A stretch of DNA of 64,000 bases from Phenylobacterium koreense (GCF_040545335.1 NZ_JBEPLU010000001.1:124001-188000); one strand, 5' to 3'; shown: positions 53,401 through 62,559, numbered from the stretch's first letter. Notes: generated by a model not told the origin, from the letters alone. Numbers and translations are program-made.

Positions 53401-54050
53401 GCGTTCGCATCGCCGCTAAGGGTGTCTCCGGCGAACATCACGCCGGAGAGGTTCTCGACGCCGCTGAGCTTGATCAGGCCCTGGAGGGTGTCCTGGGCGG
53501 TGGTCTGGTTGGCGAGGGTGACCTTGACCCCGCCGGTGAGGGTTTCCGAATAGAACGACAGGGTGTCGACCCCGTCGCCGCCGGCGACGATCGAGGCGCC
53601 ATTGCCCACCGACAGGAGATCGTCCCCCGCGCCGCCGGAAAGGCTGTCGCCGCCGCCCGCGCCCCAGAGCCAGTTGGCGGCGGCGTTCCCGACCAGGCTG
53701 TCGGCGTAGAGCGTCCCGGTGAGGTGCTCGATATTGACCAGGGTGTCGAGACCGAACCCGGTGGCCTGTGGCCCGGCCAGGTTGAGGTCCACGGTCACGC
53801 CGGCCGTGGCGTCGAAGAAGGAGGCGCGGTCGAAGCCGTCGCCGCCGTCCAGCAGGTCGTCGTCCGCGCCGCCCGTCACCAGGTCGTGGCCGGCCTCGCC
53901 GAGCAGGGTGTCAGCGCCCTGGCCGCCTCGAAGGATGTCGTCGCCCGCGCCCCCGCTGAGGCTGTCGTTTGCTTCCAGGCCATTGATCTCGTCGTCATCG
54001 ACGCCGCCCGAAAGCGTGTCCGCATCGATCGTGCCTTCAATCAGCGCCAT
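50499..54050 (-). CDS. RTX calcium-binding repeat protein (putative type I secretion substrate)
   Basis: 1183 residues, acidic, almost entirely nonapeptide GGxGxDxLx repeats (SGGAGDDLL, RGGQGADTLL, and so on) with non-repeat islands. Two islands are near copies: about residues 73-243 and 326-496 share FDRASFF/IDRASFF through LSGGAGADLLLGD, a 253-residue period. A third island near 500-760 is different. A GGGGGSGGGGS linker comes before a final block. The last 60 residues (FHAWGDAGVDRVLDFNAAEG, ending DGWIGVG) look like a type I secretion signal. Calcium binding outside the cell folds it. No ABC/HlyD transporter is near. Confidence 0.92.
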   Translation of the reverse strand: MALIEGTIDADTLSGGVDDDEINGLEANDSLSGGAGDDILRGGQGADTLLGEAGHDLVTGGADDDLLDGGDGFDRASFFDATAGVTVDLNLAGPQATGFGLDTLVNIEHLTGTLYADSLVGNAAANWLWGAGGGDSLSGGAGDDLLSVGNGASIVAGGDGVDTLSFYSETLTGGVKVTLANQTTAQDTLQGLIKLSGVENLSGVMFAGDTLSGDANANILAGWSGADSLSGGAGADLLLGDGVVLISELTGEIEVFADDGAEADTLDGGAGDDTIQGAGGNDLLLGSDGHDLMRGEADNDTLNGGTGDDLLVGGAGDDRLDGGAGIDRASFFDAPAGVTVDLSVAGPQNTGLGLDTLVSIEHLTGTVGDDTLTGDAAGNWLWGAGGGDSLSGGAGDDLLSVGAGPSVVVGGDGTDTLSFYSETLTGGVKVTLANQATAQDTLQGLIKLSGVENLSGVMFAADTLSGDANANVLAGVSGADSLSGGAGDDVLLGDGMIHVDAHETGTSGPITIFADEGANSEIGPAGNDTIDAGTGADTVNGGGGDDFITVSPGAGQTAQVTLGEGGDTLRLDPAALGLVTIADFQSGEDVLDVTDALAARLTGWTPGASPFAGGFMRLVQDGAATLVQIDQDGGGDAFASIVRLENTNSLGLGAADLGDPDYVPAPEAVGGSAADTFVWTPGSGAESVDGGLGTDVVEITAPALSAPTAALTITPSGDGSAMLLDLDGDGDTDLTVTNVEELVLNGKRVTVTGDLSLTGLAPNTITYVGDGDDNLFDASGMTSLQSVDLTGGAGADTLVGAGGDDLIVAGSGDDSLAGGGDNDRLTGGLGNDEILGGAGTDVAVFSGLRSAYVITSLGAGRTQVTGPDGTDVLTEVERLQFSNMVTDITGAQIGGGGGSGGGGSVPANAQGTSGDDTATFASGNDSYSAGAGNDGASMGDGADFAHGNAGADTISGGGGADILRGGQDGDLLNGDDGDDQLFGDLGDDSVFGGAGDDRVEGGEGTNFLRGGDDDDVIVGGSGFDDAHGNTGQDTVSGGAGGDWVVGGQGHDLLWGEEGADIVYGNLGDDTAYGGVGDDIVRGGQGADSVSGGDGADWLAGDRGDDTLSGGAGADVFHAWGDAGVDRVLDFNAAEGDRVNLLTGTTYTTAQSGADVVISMTGGAQMTLVGVQLSSLPDGWIGVG

Positions 54051-54167
54051 GCGCCTTCCCCCACTGATGGCGCGCGGACGGCCAAGCGCCGCACGCGCCG
54101 ATCGGAGGCGTCGTTTCTCCGGCCGCCTCCCCCTGGGGACTCAATTATGCGAGCTGCGTGGTGCGAA

Positions 54168-54187
54168 CCTCCCCCATTTGGGGGAGG
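54168..54187. repeat. GC-rich palindrome in the divergent RTX/GFA promoter region
   Basis: Perfect inverted repeat CCTCCCCC (54168-54175) / GGGGGAGG (54180-54187) with loop ATTT, 119 nt upstream of the RTX start and 71 nt before the GFA gene. A looser relative (TCCCC AATC GGGGA) occurs at 62318-62331. It could be a regulatory site or a dispersed mini-repeat. Confidence 0.5.
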
Positions 54188-54257
54188 CTGCTGACACGCG
54201 CTGGCAGGAGGGGCGTTTCAGAATGGCGCTCTGGAATGAAGGAAGGGAGCCACCGCC

Positions 54258-54662
54258 ATGACCCTCGTCGCCACCTGCCATTGCGGCGCCACAAGGATCG
54301 AGCTGCCCTATGCGCCGACCGAAGCGCACGAATGCAATTGCAGCTTCTGCGCCCGCACCGGGGCGGTCTGGGCCTATTACCGGCCAGGCGAGATGAAACT
54401 GGTCTCCCAAGCCGAGGATCGGGTCTATTCGGCGAGCGAAGGCCTCAACCTGCACCACTTCTGCGGCCGCTGCGGCATGCACGCCTTCGGCGATTCGCCG
54501 GACTGGGCCTCCGCCTACAACCTGGATGGGACGCCCAAGGAAGGCTTCGAGGCCGGCGCCGTGCCCGCCGAACGCATCCATGGAGTGAACCTGCGGCTGA
54601 TCGACGACCTCGACTGGTCGGCGATCACGGTCGAGAAGGTCGACGGCCGCAACAACTGGTAG
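54258..54662 (+). CDS. GFA family protein (glutathione-dependent formaldehyde-activating fold)
   Basis: 134 residues. Zinc ligands of the GFA/Mss4-like fold: ATCHCGATRI (two Cys), ECNCSFCARTG (three Cys) and HFCGRCGMHAF (two Cys, His). These proteins add or remove glutathione from small aldehydes, but for this short type the substrate is not established. Divergent from the RTX gene. Confidence 0.9.
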   Translation: MTLVATCHCGATRIELPYAPTEAHECNCSFCARTGAVWAYYRPGEMKLVSQAEDRVYSASEGLNLHHFCGRCGMHAFGDSPDWASAYNLDGTPKEGFEAGAVPAERIHGVNLRLIDDLDWSAITVEKVDGRNNW

Positions 54663-54673
54663 CGCGCCCCCCA

Positions 54674-54702
54674 CAAAAAAAGCCCCGGCCGAAGCCGGGG
54701 CT
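54674..54702 (-). terminator. Rho-independent terminator of the RcnB-like gene
   Basis: AGCCCCGGC (54681-54689) and GCCGGGGCT (54694-54702) with loop CGAA; on the minus strand the stem is followed by TTTTTTT. It lies 25 nt after the stop of the 54728-55108 gene. Confidence 0.85.
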
Positions 54703-54727
54703 GAAGGGAGCGAAACCAGTTGGGGGC

Positions 54728-55108
54728 TTAGCGCAGGCCGCCCACGATCACCGAGGCGATGATGCCGGTGGCCAGGGCCGCCAGGACCACGTCGCCATTG
54801 TCGGCGCGGTAGTAGGCGTAACCACGCGGCGGCGGAGCCCAGCCGTAACGACGGTAATCGTTCACGATGTAGGTGCGGGTCCGATAATGGTCGAAGCGCT
54901 GGCCACGGGCCCAGCGGCGATGACCATAGGCGTGACCGGGAGGGCCATAGTGCGGACGGCGGTTGTCGTAGCGGTCGGCATAGTTCGGGCGCCCGTCGCG
55001 GTCGCGGTCGCCATAGGGGCCGCCACGGCCGCCATAGGGTTGGGCCGAGGCCGCGAAGCCGGTCAGCGTCATGGCGGCGGCGGCGGCGATCAGAATGGCC
55101 TTCTTCAT
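54728..55108 (-). CDS. RcnB family exported protein
   Basis: 126 residues. Signal peptide about 1-22 (AILIAAAAAMTLTGFAASA). The mature part is rich in Arg, Gly, Tyr and Asp (YGGRGGPYGDRDRDGRPNY), then the RcnB-like core RRWARGQRFDHYRTRTYIV with NDYRRYGWAPPPRGYAYYRA and a hydrophobic C-terminus (DVVLAALATGIIASVIVGGL). E. coli RcnB affects nickel/cobalt homeostasis; here function is open. A terminator follows. Confidence 0.88.
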   Translation of the reverse strand: MKKAILIAAAAAMTLTGFAASAQPYGGRGGPYGDRDRDGRPNYADRYDNRRPHYGPPGHAYGHRRWARGQRFDHYRTRTYIVNDYRRYGWAPPPRGYAYYRADNGDVVLAALATGIIASVIVGGLR

Positions 55109-55301
55109 GTCGTGTCTCCTCAGGTTGAGACCACCCTAGCCGGGCCTGCCTGAACACGACCGGGAACGGCCAATTCATCTGCCGTTCACCCAGCGGAAAT
55201 GCCTTGTACGCCAAGGAATCCCGCCATGCTGGCGCCCGCGAAGGGCACTACCCAGCGCCGGGCTTTGCGCTAAGGTTTTCGCAAAGACCGGGAGGACGGG
55301 A

Positions 55302-56441
55302 ATGGCGGAGACTATCCGTGCGGCGCTGGAAGCGGGCTTGCAGGAAAGCGGCCTGCCGGGCGTGGCGGTCGCGGCGATCACCCCGGGCGGAGAGGCAGTG
55401 AACCTGGCGGTGGGCGCGCCGGGTCCCGACGCCGCCGAGGCGCTGGCGCCCGATGCGGTGTTCTGGATCGCCTCGATGACCAAGGCGATCACCGCCCTGG
55501 CGGCGCTGCAACTGGTGGACGCCGGCCGCCTGAGCCTGGACGAGCCGGTCGGCAAGTGGCTGCCGGGACTGGCGCAGCCGCAGGTGCTGGAGGGCTTCGA
55601 CGCCGAGGGCGCGCCCAGGCTGCGGCCGGCGCGCGGGCCGATCACCCTGCGGGGGCTGCTGACCCATACCAGCGGGTTCGGATACGACTTCGCCAGCCGC
55701 GACCTCGCCCGCTGGCTCGCGCATAGCGGCTCCAACACCCTGGGCCCGGCGGCGCCGGAGGGACTGCCGCTGCTGTTCGACCCCGGCGAGGCCTGGACCT
55801 ATGGGCACGGGCTGGACTTCGCCGGCTTGCTGATCGAGGCGGCGACCGGCAAGGCGCTGAACGAAGTCCTGGCCGAGCAGGTGTTCGCGCCGCTTGGGAT
55901 GGCCGACACCAGCCTCTCGCTGACGGCGGCGCAGCGAGGGCGGCTGGCCCCCATGCACGCGCGCCTGCCGGACAGGGGACTGACGCCCCTGCCCTTCGCC
56001 CTGCCCGAGCCGCCGCACTTCCAGATGGGCGGCGGCGGGCTCTATTCGACGGCGGGCGATTATCTGAAATTCCTGCGCGCCCTACGGGACCGCCAGGCGG
56101 GCCTGCTGTCGCATGAAGGGATGGAGCTTCTGCTGACCAGCCAGCTCACCGAGCCGCGCCCCGGGGCGCTGAAGAGCGCCGCGCCGCACCTGGCTCTGGA
56201 CTACGACCCGTTCCCAGGCCAGCCGACCGGTTGGAGCCTGGGCTTCCTGGTCAATCTGGAGCCCGGCCCGGCAGGACGCTCGGCGGGCAGCCTTTCCTGG
56301 GCCGGGCTCAGCAACTGCTACTACTGGCTGGACCTGGAGCGCGGCGTGGCCGGCGTGATGATGGCGCAGTTGCTGCCGTTCGCCGATCCGGGCGCGCTGG
56401 CCCTGTTCGACCGGTTCGAGCGGGCGGTCTATGCGAGTTGA
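55302..56441 (+). CDS. Serine hydrolase, beta-lactamase class C family
   Basis: 379 residues. Catalytic S-x-x-K is SMTK (S58-K61) in FWIASMTKAITALAAL; a tyrosine in TYGHGLDFAGLLIEAATG takes the Y-x-N-like position. No signal peptide, so cytosolic, unlike AmpC; an esterase or D-amino-acid peptidase role is more likely. Convergent with the flavin monooxygenase gene. Confidence 0.9.
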   Translation: MAETIRAALEAGLQESGLPGVAVAAITPGGEAVNLAVGAPGPDAAEALAPDAVFWIASMTKAITALAALQLVDAGRLSLDEPVGKWLPGLAQPQVLEGFDAEGAPRLRPARGPITLRGLLTHTSGFGYDFASRDLARWLAHSGSNTLGPAAPEGLPLLFDPGEAWTYGHGLDFAGLLIEAATGKALNEVLAEQVFAPLGMADTSLSLTAAQRGRLAPMHARLPDRGLTPLPFALPEPPHFQMGGGGLYSTAGDYLKFLRALRDRQAGLLSHEGMELLLTSQLTEPRPGALKSAAPHLALDYDPFPGQPTGWSLGFLVNLEPGPAGRSAGSLSWAGLSNCYYWLDLERGVAGVMMAQLLPFADPGALALFDRFERAVYAS

Positions 56442-56484
56442 GGGCTGACTCCCCTGCGGGGGCGCATCTGCTTCCGTCAGGCGG

Positions 56485-57797
56485 TCACTCCGCCGCCGCC
56501 AGCCGTCCGGTTTCGGCGCGAGCGGGGATCGGCAGCGCGTCGCCGGCGGACTTGGCGCGGCCTTCGCCGGCGCGGATCTCGCGCAGCAGGTCGTGGACAT
56601 AGACGCCGAAGTCGACCTGGATCGTGTGGCGGGCGGCGGCGGACGATAGCGGCCGGTGAGATAGGCGCCGACCAGCTTGGCCTGCTGCTCGGCGAAGTTC
56701 ACCAGGGTCGGCAGCGGCTGGGCCAGGCCCATGAAGAAGAGGTTCGGGACGTCCGGCCGCATCATCCGCTTGAACAGCGGGAAACGGTTCTCGGCGTCCG
56801 GAAGCAGGTCGGGGTCGTCGAAGAACGGGAAGCTGATCCGGTAGCCGGTGGCGTAGACGATGGCGTCGACATCCTCGACGCTGCCGTCCTCGAAGCGGAC
56901 CTGTCGGCCCATGAGCTGGGCGATGTTCGGTTTGAACTTCACATCGCCGCAGCCAGCCCTCGTCAGGAACTCGCCCGACACCGACGGGTGGGCCTCCAGC
57001 GGCTCGTGGTCGGGCTTCGGCAGGCCATAGTCCTCCATGCGCCCGATGGCGCGCTTAATCTTCTTGCGGGCCAGGGAGAGGCCGAGCTTGCGGGGCATCC
57101 AGTGCGGCATGGAGGCTTTGTCGGCGACGTGGCCGTCGATGTACTTCGGCAGCACCCAGACGCCCCGGCGCGCGGCGACCCAGAGGTTTCGGGCGATCGG
57201 GCGCTGCGAGAGCTCGGAGGCGATGTCCATCGCCGAATTGCCCATGCCGACCACGACGATGTTCTTGCCGCGCATGTCCACCGGGTCGAACGGCCCGCGA
57301 TAGTCGTGGGCATGGAAGGCCGGCCCGTCGAAGGTTCCGGGATATTCGGGGCTGCGGGCGTCCCAATGGTGGCCGTTGCAGACCAGCAGCACATCATAGA
57401 GTCGCGTCTCGCCGGTCGAGAGAGTGACCGTCCAAAGGCCGTCGGCGGTGCGCTCGGCCCGCTCGACCTTGGTGTTGAAGGTGATCAGGGGGCGCAGGCC
57501 GAAGTGGTCCACATAGTCGTGGAAGTACTTCAGGAGCTGGGCGTGGTGGGGGAAGTCCGGCCAGTCGGCCGGGACTGGATAGTCCTCGAAGGCCAGCCGC
57601 CACTTGGAGGTGTCGATGTGGAGACTCTGGTAGCAGGCCGACAGGCCGTTCGGGTTCTTGAAGTACCAGTTGCCGCCGATGTCGTCCGACATCTCGAAGC
57701 AGTCGAACGGAACGCCCAGGTCCTGCAGCCGCTTGGCGGTGGTGAAACCGGAACAGCCGGCCCCGACGATGCAGGCCTTGGGCAGGTTGCTGGCCAT
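56485..57797 (-). pseudogene. Flavin-containing monooxygenase with a frameshift near the 3' end
   Basis: From ATG 57797 the frame has CIVGAGCSGFTTAKRL (FAD), the FMO fingerprint FDGPAFHAHDY (FxGxxxHxxxY) and VVVGMGNSAMDIASEL (NADP). Up to LTGRYRPPPPA it matches the family; then, near 56624-56634, it departs into an Arg/Ser-rich read-through that would overlap the convergent hydrolase and end at 56082. Changing phase by one base gives TIQVDFGVYVHDLLREIRAG and a stop at 56485-56487, the expected C-terminus. So one base seems lost in the GCC-rich stretch. It may be a real mutation or a base-calling error. An aldehyde dehydrogenase gene lies upstream. Confidence 0.75.
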
Positions 57798-57896
57798 GGG
57801 TTCCTCCTCAACGCCTGGTCTTGCGCCAGATCGAGGAGGAGGATGTACCCTGCAAAAGGCCGATGAAAGACCGACGTTACGGAAGGCTCCGCGGCG

Positions 57897-59300
57897 TCAG
57901 CGGGCCATGTTGATGACGTGGACCTGGGTGAATTCGGCCAGACCCTCCTCGCCGAGCTCGGTCCCCAGGCCTGATGCCTTGGCGCCGCCGAACGGCAGGT
58001 TCGGGGCGAGCTCGGCGTGCTTGTTGATCCAGACCGTACCGGTGTCCATGCGCCCGGCGAGCTCGTAGGCCTTGTCGAGGTCCTTCGACCAGATGGAGCC
58101 GCCCAGGCCGTAGTCGGAGGCGTTGGCGCGGCGCAGGGCGTCCTCGGCGTCCTTGAACTTGATCAGCGGCAGGACGGGGCCGAACTGCTCCTCGTCGACC
58201 AGGCGCGAGCCGTCGGTGATGTCGCGGACGATGGTCGGGCGGATGAAGTAGCCCTTGCCTGGCGCGCGCTCGCCGCCGGCGATGACCTTGCCGTCCTTGC
58301 GGCCTTCCTCGATGAAGCCGAGCACCTTCTCGTATTGGGCCTTGTTCTGCAGCGGGCCGAACTGGGTCCCCTGCTCCAGGCCGTCGCCGACGACCGCCGC
58401 CTCGGCCAGCTTGGCGAGTTCGGCGCACATGGCGTCGTAGATGCTCTCGTGCACATAGACCCGCTTCATGGCGATGCAGACCTGGCCGGAGTTCTGGAAG
58501 GCCGCGCCGAAGATCTTGGGCGCGGTCTCGACCGGATCGACGTCGCCGAGCACGATGCCGGCGTCGTTGCCGCCCAGTTCCAGGGTGATGCGCTTGAGCG
58601 CGTCGGCCGCCCCGGCCATCACCTTGCGCCCGGTCTCGGTGGAGCCGGTGAAGGATATCTTGCGGATGTCCGGATGCTTGGTGAGCTCGCCGCCCAGGTC
58701 GTTGGCGTCGGCGATGACGTTGAGAACGCCGGCCGGCAGCAGGTCTTTCACCAGTTCGGCGATCTTCAGGGTGGCCAGAGGCGTGGTGGCCGCGGGCTTC
58801 AGCACCACGGTGTTGCCGGCCAGCAGGGCCGCCGGAACCTTGAAGGCCATCAGGATCAGCGGGAAGTTCCAGGGGACGATCGCGCCGACCACGCCGAGGG
58901 GACGGCGGCGCAGCTCGACCTTCTTCTGCGGGCTGTCCTCGAGGATCTTGGTCGGCAGGTCGATGTTCGAGAAATAGCGGAAGAAGGCCGAGGCGCCGTA
59001 GGCCTCCCCGATGGCGTCCTGCAGCGGCTTGCCCTGCTCTTGGGTCAGGATGCGGCCGATCTCGGCGGCGTTGGCCTGGATGACGTCGGCCATGGCGGCG
59101 AGCGCGGCGCGGCGCTCCGCGATGGGGCGGGCGCTCCAGGCCGGGAACGCCGCCTTGGCGGCGGCCACGGCCTCGTCGAGCTGGGCCTTCGAGGCCCGCG
59201 CGCATTGGGCGACGAGCCCCTCCGTCGCCGGATTGACGACATCCATCAGGCTGTCGCCGTCCACGAGGCGCCCCCCGATCAGCAGCTTGAACGGACCCAT
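57897..59300 (-). CDS. NAD(P)-dependent aldehyde dehydrogenase
   Basis: 467 residues from ATG 59300 with GGGAG eight bases upstream. ALDH landmarks: VPWNFPLILMAFKVPAAL, FTGSTETGRKVM, LELGGNDAGIVL (Glu) and FQNSGQVCIAMKRVYV (catalytic Cys), ending with NLPFGGAKASGLG. It oxidises aldehydes to acids; the closest look is to succinate-semialdehyde or lactaldehyde dehydrogenases but the substrate is uncertain. About 100 nt upstream of the monooxygenase, on the same strand. Confidence 0.92.
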   Translation of the reverse strand: MGPFKLLIGGRLVDGDSLMDVVNPATEGLVAQCARASKAQLDEAVAAAKAAFPAWSARPIAERRAALAAMADVIQANAAEIGRILTQEQGKPLQDAIGEAYGASAFFRYFSNIDLPTKILEDSPQKKVELRRRPLGVVGAIVPWNFPLILMAFKVPAALLAGNTVVLKPAATTPLATLKIAELVKDLLPAGVLNVIADANDLGGELTKHPDIRKISFTGSTETGRKVMAGAADALKRITLELGGNDAGIVLGDVDPVETAPKIFGAAFQNSGQVCIAMKRVYVHESIYDAMCAELAKLAEAAVVGDGLEQGTQFGPLQNKAQYEKVLGFIEEGRKDGKVIAGGERAPGKGYFIRPTIVRDITDGSRLVDEEQFGPVLPLIKFKDAEDALRRANASDYGLGGSIWSKDLDKAYELAGRMDTGTVWINKHAELAPNLPFGGAKASGLGTELGEEGLAEFTQVHVINMAR

Positions 59301-59373
59301 GACGCTTCTCCCTTTGGCCTCGCCCCCTGGATGTGGCGATCGGTCGGCGGAAGAAAAGCCTGGCGCCGTTACG

Positions 59374-61653
59374 TCAGGCAACGGCTCCTGCGTGGGTTCC
59401 GGCCGCCTGGCTGGCCACAAGGGCTGTCATGTTGACGATCCCGCGGACGGTAGCGGCCGGGCTGAGCACGTGCAGCGGCTTGGAGAGGCCCAGCAGCATC
59501 GGCCCCACCTCGACCGCCTCGGTGGCGGCGCTGAGCAGGGTGAGCGCGATGTTGGCCGCATCCAGCGAGGGCGCGATCAGCAGGTTGGCGTCGCCCGAGA
59601 AGGCGCCGCCGGAGATGTAGCGGCCGCGGACCTGCTCGGAGAGGGCCGCATCGCCGTGCATCTCGCCGTCCACGTCGAGGCCGGGCGCCGCTTCGTGGAT
59701 GATGGCCAGGGCCTGGCGCATCTTGCGGGCCGAGGGCGAGTTCGAGGAGCCGAAGCTGGAGTGCGAGAGCAGCGCCACCTTCGGGGTGACGCCGAAGCCG
59801 CGCACCGCCTCGGCCGCCAGGATGGTCGCCTCGGCGATCTGCTCAGCGGTGGGATCGACGTTGACGTGGGTGTCGCAGAAGAACAGCGCGCCCTTGGGCA
59901 GGATCACGCAGGACAAGGCCGACGCGCGCGAGACCCCCGGCCGCAGCGGCACCACCGGCAGGGCGTAGGTGAAGTGGCGCCACCAGTCGCCGCTGCCGCC
60001 CACCAGGGCCCCGTCGACCAGGCCGCGGCGAAGCAGCATGGAGGCGCCCACGGTCGGACGGTTGGTGACCCGCCGGCTGGCCGCGGCCGCCGGCACGCCG
60101 CGACGCTCGACGATGGCGCGGTATTCGGCGGCGATGTCCTCGATCAGATCGTTCTCCGGATCGAAGATCTCCATGTCGCGGTCGATGACGAGGCGAAGAC
60201 CGAGCTCGCGTATCTTAGCCTCGATGACGTGGCGGCGGCCGACCAGCACAGGCCGGGCGAGCTGTTCGTCGGCGACGGTCTGGACCGCCCGCAGGACCCG
60301 CTCGTCCTCGCCCTCGGCATAGGCGATGCGGCGCTTGCAGTCGCGGGCCTGGGCGAAGACCGGGCGCATGAGTTGGCCCGAACGATAGACGTAGCCTTCG
60401 AGCTCGGTGCGGTAGGCGTCGAAGTCGGCGATCGGCCGGCGGGCGACGCCGGAGTCCATGGCCGCCTTGGCGACGGCCGGCGCGATCTCGAGGATCAGGC
60501 GCGGATCGAAGGGCTTGGGGATCACATAGTCGCGGCCGAACAGCGGAGCCTGGCCGGCATAGGCGCTGGCGACGACCTCGCTGGCCTCGACGCGGGCGAG
60601 TTCGGCGATAGCCTCGGCGGCGGCCTTCTTCATGGCCTCGTTGATCTCGGTTGCGCCGACGTCGAGGGCGCCGCGGAAGATGAACGGGAAGCAGAGGACG
60701 TTGTTGACCTGGTTCGGATAGTCCGAGCGGCCGGTGGCGACGATGGCGTCGGGCCGGGCGGCCAGGACGTCCTCGGGCCGGATCTCCGGCTCCGGATTGG
60801 CCAGGGCCAGGATCATCGGGTTCTTGGCCAGCAGCGGCAGCCACTCGGGCTTGAACACCCGGGGGGCCGAGAGGCCCAGGAAGATGTCCGCGCCCGACAG
60901 CACCTCCGGCAGGGTCTGGGCGTTGGTGTCGCGCGCATAGCGGGCGAGCTCCGGCGTCAGGTCGCCGCGATCCTTGCGGACCACGCCGTTGATGTCGGTC
61001 AGGGTGACGTTGTCGGCGGGCAGGCCCATGCTGACCAGCAGATCGACGCAGGCGAGCGCCGCGGCGCCGGCGCCGGAGGTGACGAGCTTCACCTCGCCGA
61101 GCGACTTGCCCTGGATCGTCAGGGCGTTGCGGACCGCGGCGGCGCAGACGATGGCCGTGCCGTGCTGGTCGTCATGGAAGACCGGAATGTTCATCCGCGC
61201 GCGCAACTGGCGCTCGATGGTGAAGCATTCGGGGGCCTTGATGTCCTCGAGGTTGATGCCGCCGAAGGTCGGTTCGAGGGCCGCGACCACCTCTACGAAG
61301 CGGGCCGGGTCGGAGGCGTCGACCTCCAGGTCGAAGACGTCGATACCGGCGAACTTCTTGAAGAGGACGGCCTTGCCTTCCATCACGGGCTTGGAGGCCA
61401 GTGGCCCGATGTTGCCGAGCCCCAGGACCGCGGTGCCGTTGGTGATGACGGCGACGAGGTTGCCGCGGGCCGTGAGCCGTTCGGCCCAGGCCGCATCCTC
61501 GACGATGGCGTTGCAGGCCGCAGCGACGCCGGGCGAATAGGCCAGGGCCAGGTCCCGCTGAGTCGCCATCGGCTTGGTGGGTTCGACGCTGAGCTTCCCG
61601 GGGCGTCCAAGCTGGTGATAGGCGAGCGCAGCGCGCCGCAGGGCGTCGTCCAA
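59374..61653 (-). CDS. maeB: NADP-dependent malic enzyme with phosphotransacetylase-like domain
   Basis: 759 residues from TTG 61653, where GGAAGG lies nine bases upstream; a GTG at 61680 has no such site. N-terminal malic enzyme: [54 protein letters not shown] and [12 protein letters not shown]. After about residue 430 comes a phosphotransacetylase-like domain ([16 protein letters not shown]-type loop, [18 protein letters not shown]). It decarboxylates malate to pyruvate making NADPH; the C-terminal part usually has a regulatory role. Confidence 0.95.
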   Translation of the reverse strand: MDDALRRAALAYHQLGRPGKLSVEPTKPMATQRDLALAYSPGVAAACNAIVEDAAWAERLTARGNLVAVITNGTAVLGLGNIGPLASKPVMEGKAVLFKKFAGIDVFDLEVDASDPARFVEVVAALEPTFGGINLEDIKAPECFTIERQLRARMNIPVFHDDQHGTAIVCAAAVRNALTIQGKSLGEVKLVTSGAGAAALACVDLLVSMGLPADNVTLTDINGVVRKDRGDLTPELARYARDTNAQTLPEVLSGADIFLGLSAPRVFKPEWLPLLAKNPMILALANPEPEIRPEDVLAARPDAIVATGRSDYPNQVNNVLCFPFIFRGALDVGATEINEAMKKAAAEAIAELARVEASEVVASAYAGQAPLFGRDYVIPKPFDPRLILEIAPAVAKAAMDSGVARRPIADFDAYRTELEGYVYRSGQLMRPVFAQARDCKRRIAYAEGEDERVLRAVQTVADEQLARPVLVGRRHVIEAKIRELGLRLVIDRDMEIFDPENDLIEDIAAEYRAIVERRGVPAAAASRRVTNRPTVGASMLLRRGLVDGALVGGSGDWWRHFTYALPVVPLRPGVSRASALSCVILPKGALFFCDTHVNVDPTAEQIAEATILAAEAVRGFGVTPKVALLSHSSFGSSNSPSARKMRQALAIIHEAAPGLDVDGEMHGDAALSEQVRGRYISGGAFSGDANLLIAPSLDAANIALTLLSAATEAVEVGPMLLGLSKPLHVLSPAATVRGIVNMTALVASQAAGTHAGAVA

Positions 61654-61940
61654 AGCCGGTATCCTTCCGTACTGCAACACTAGGCGGCGACTTCGCTCGC
61701 CGCGCGAGCCTTCCGATACGACGGCGGGGAACGTCGATTCTACCCCTCGCCGTGGAAATCTCTGAGGAATGGCCCTTCGGCCACGGTTCACGCCGCGTAC
61801 TTCTCCGCCGCCGCCGACCGTTTTTCAGCGCCGCGACGACACGCCGCGTTTCGCATATCAGCGTTTTATGGCTTTGGATGTCCTTGGCCGGACGCTATAG
61901 TTAAGCCTGTTTTAAAGCGTTCGCCCCTAAGGATCCCGCT

Positions 61941-62282
61941 GTGACCGAGCCCGACTATTCCGATCGCAGAGAACACCCTCGCGAACCGACCAACCTGCGC
62001 GCCAGAGTGTTCTATGGCCAGGGCATGGCCCACTGGGCCGATTGCACCATCGTGGACCTGAGCAAGGGCGGCGCGCGCCTGCAGATTTCCTCGATCTATC
62101 CCCTGCCCTCGCGCTTCGTGCTGCTGCAACTGCTCGGCGGTGTCGTCTACGACGTGCGCGTGCGCTGGCGGCGGGGCGACATGACCGGCGTATCCTTCGA
62201 TGCGCGCACCGAGATCGAGGGCAGCTCCGAAGAGCGCCTGGCCGGCGTGCAGAAGGCCTGGCTGGCTCTGCGGGCGGCCTAA
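61941..62282 (+). CDS. PilZ domain protein
   Basis: 113 residues from GTG 61941. The PilZ c-di-GMP motifs are RREHPREPTNLR (RxxxR) and VDLSKGGARLQI (D/NxSxxG), at the right distance. Single-domain; it would pass a c-di-GMP signal to a partner, for example in motility or adhesion. Stand-alone gene. Confidence 0.93.
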   Translation: MTEPDYSDRREHPREPTNLRARVFYGQGMAHWADCTIVDLSKGGARLQISSIYPLPSRFVLLQLLGGVVYDVRVRWRRGDMTGVSFDARTEIEGSSEERLAGVQKAWLALRAA

Positions 62283-62307
62283 GCTCCTTCCCTTGCGGGG
62301 AGGCTCG

Positions 62308-62559
62308 TCAGTCAGCTTCCCCAATCGGGGAGCATCCAGGGACCACACGCTCCGATGACGCCGGGTAGCGGGCTAGAAGGCTCGCGGGCCTGATCGGGCG
62401 CGGCGCGAAGCCGCCGCCGCAGTTGGGGCAGGCGCCCTGCAGGACGCCTTCGGCGCAGGCGGCGCAGAAGGTGCATTCGAAGCTGCAGATACGGGCGTCG
62501 CCAGCGGCGGGCGGCAGGTCCTTGCCACAGCATTCGCAGTTCGGCTTGAGCAAGAGCAT
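62308..62559 (-). CDS. DUF1272 family small Cys-rich protein
   Basis: 83 residues. CECCGKDLPP, ICSFECTFCAACAEG and ACPNCGGGF give nine cysteines in the DUF1272 pattern, a likely zinc-binding knuckle. The last 20 residues (SERVVPGCSPIGEAD) look unlike the family and are coded by a palindromic stretch. Function unknown. Confidence 0.85.
   Translation of the reverse strand: MLLLKPNCECCGKDLPPAAGDARICSFECTFCAACAEGVLQGACPNCGGGFAPRPIRPASLLARYPASSERVVPGCSPIGEAD

Noticed and set aside
50499..54050. CRISPR-like short repeats
   Set aside because: The periodic DNA words are RTX nonapeptide codons in a single open frame, without fixed repeat-spacer lengths.
56624..56652. Phase-variable tract in the monooxygenase gene
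   Set aside because: The GCC-rich stretch is short and imperfect, without a long homopolymer or unit repeat, so switching by slippage is not well supported.
59011..61683. 890-residue plus-strand frame
   Set aside because: Antisense to malic enzyme and aldehyde dehydrogenase; the sequence is His/Gly/Arg/Asp-rich with no family motif, as expected from the complementary strand of a high-G+C gene.
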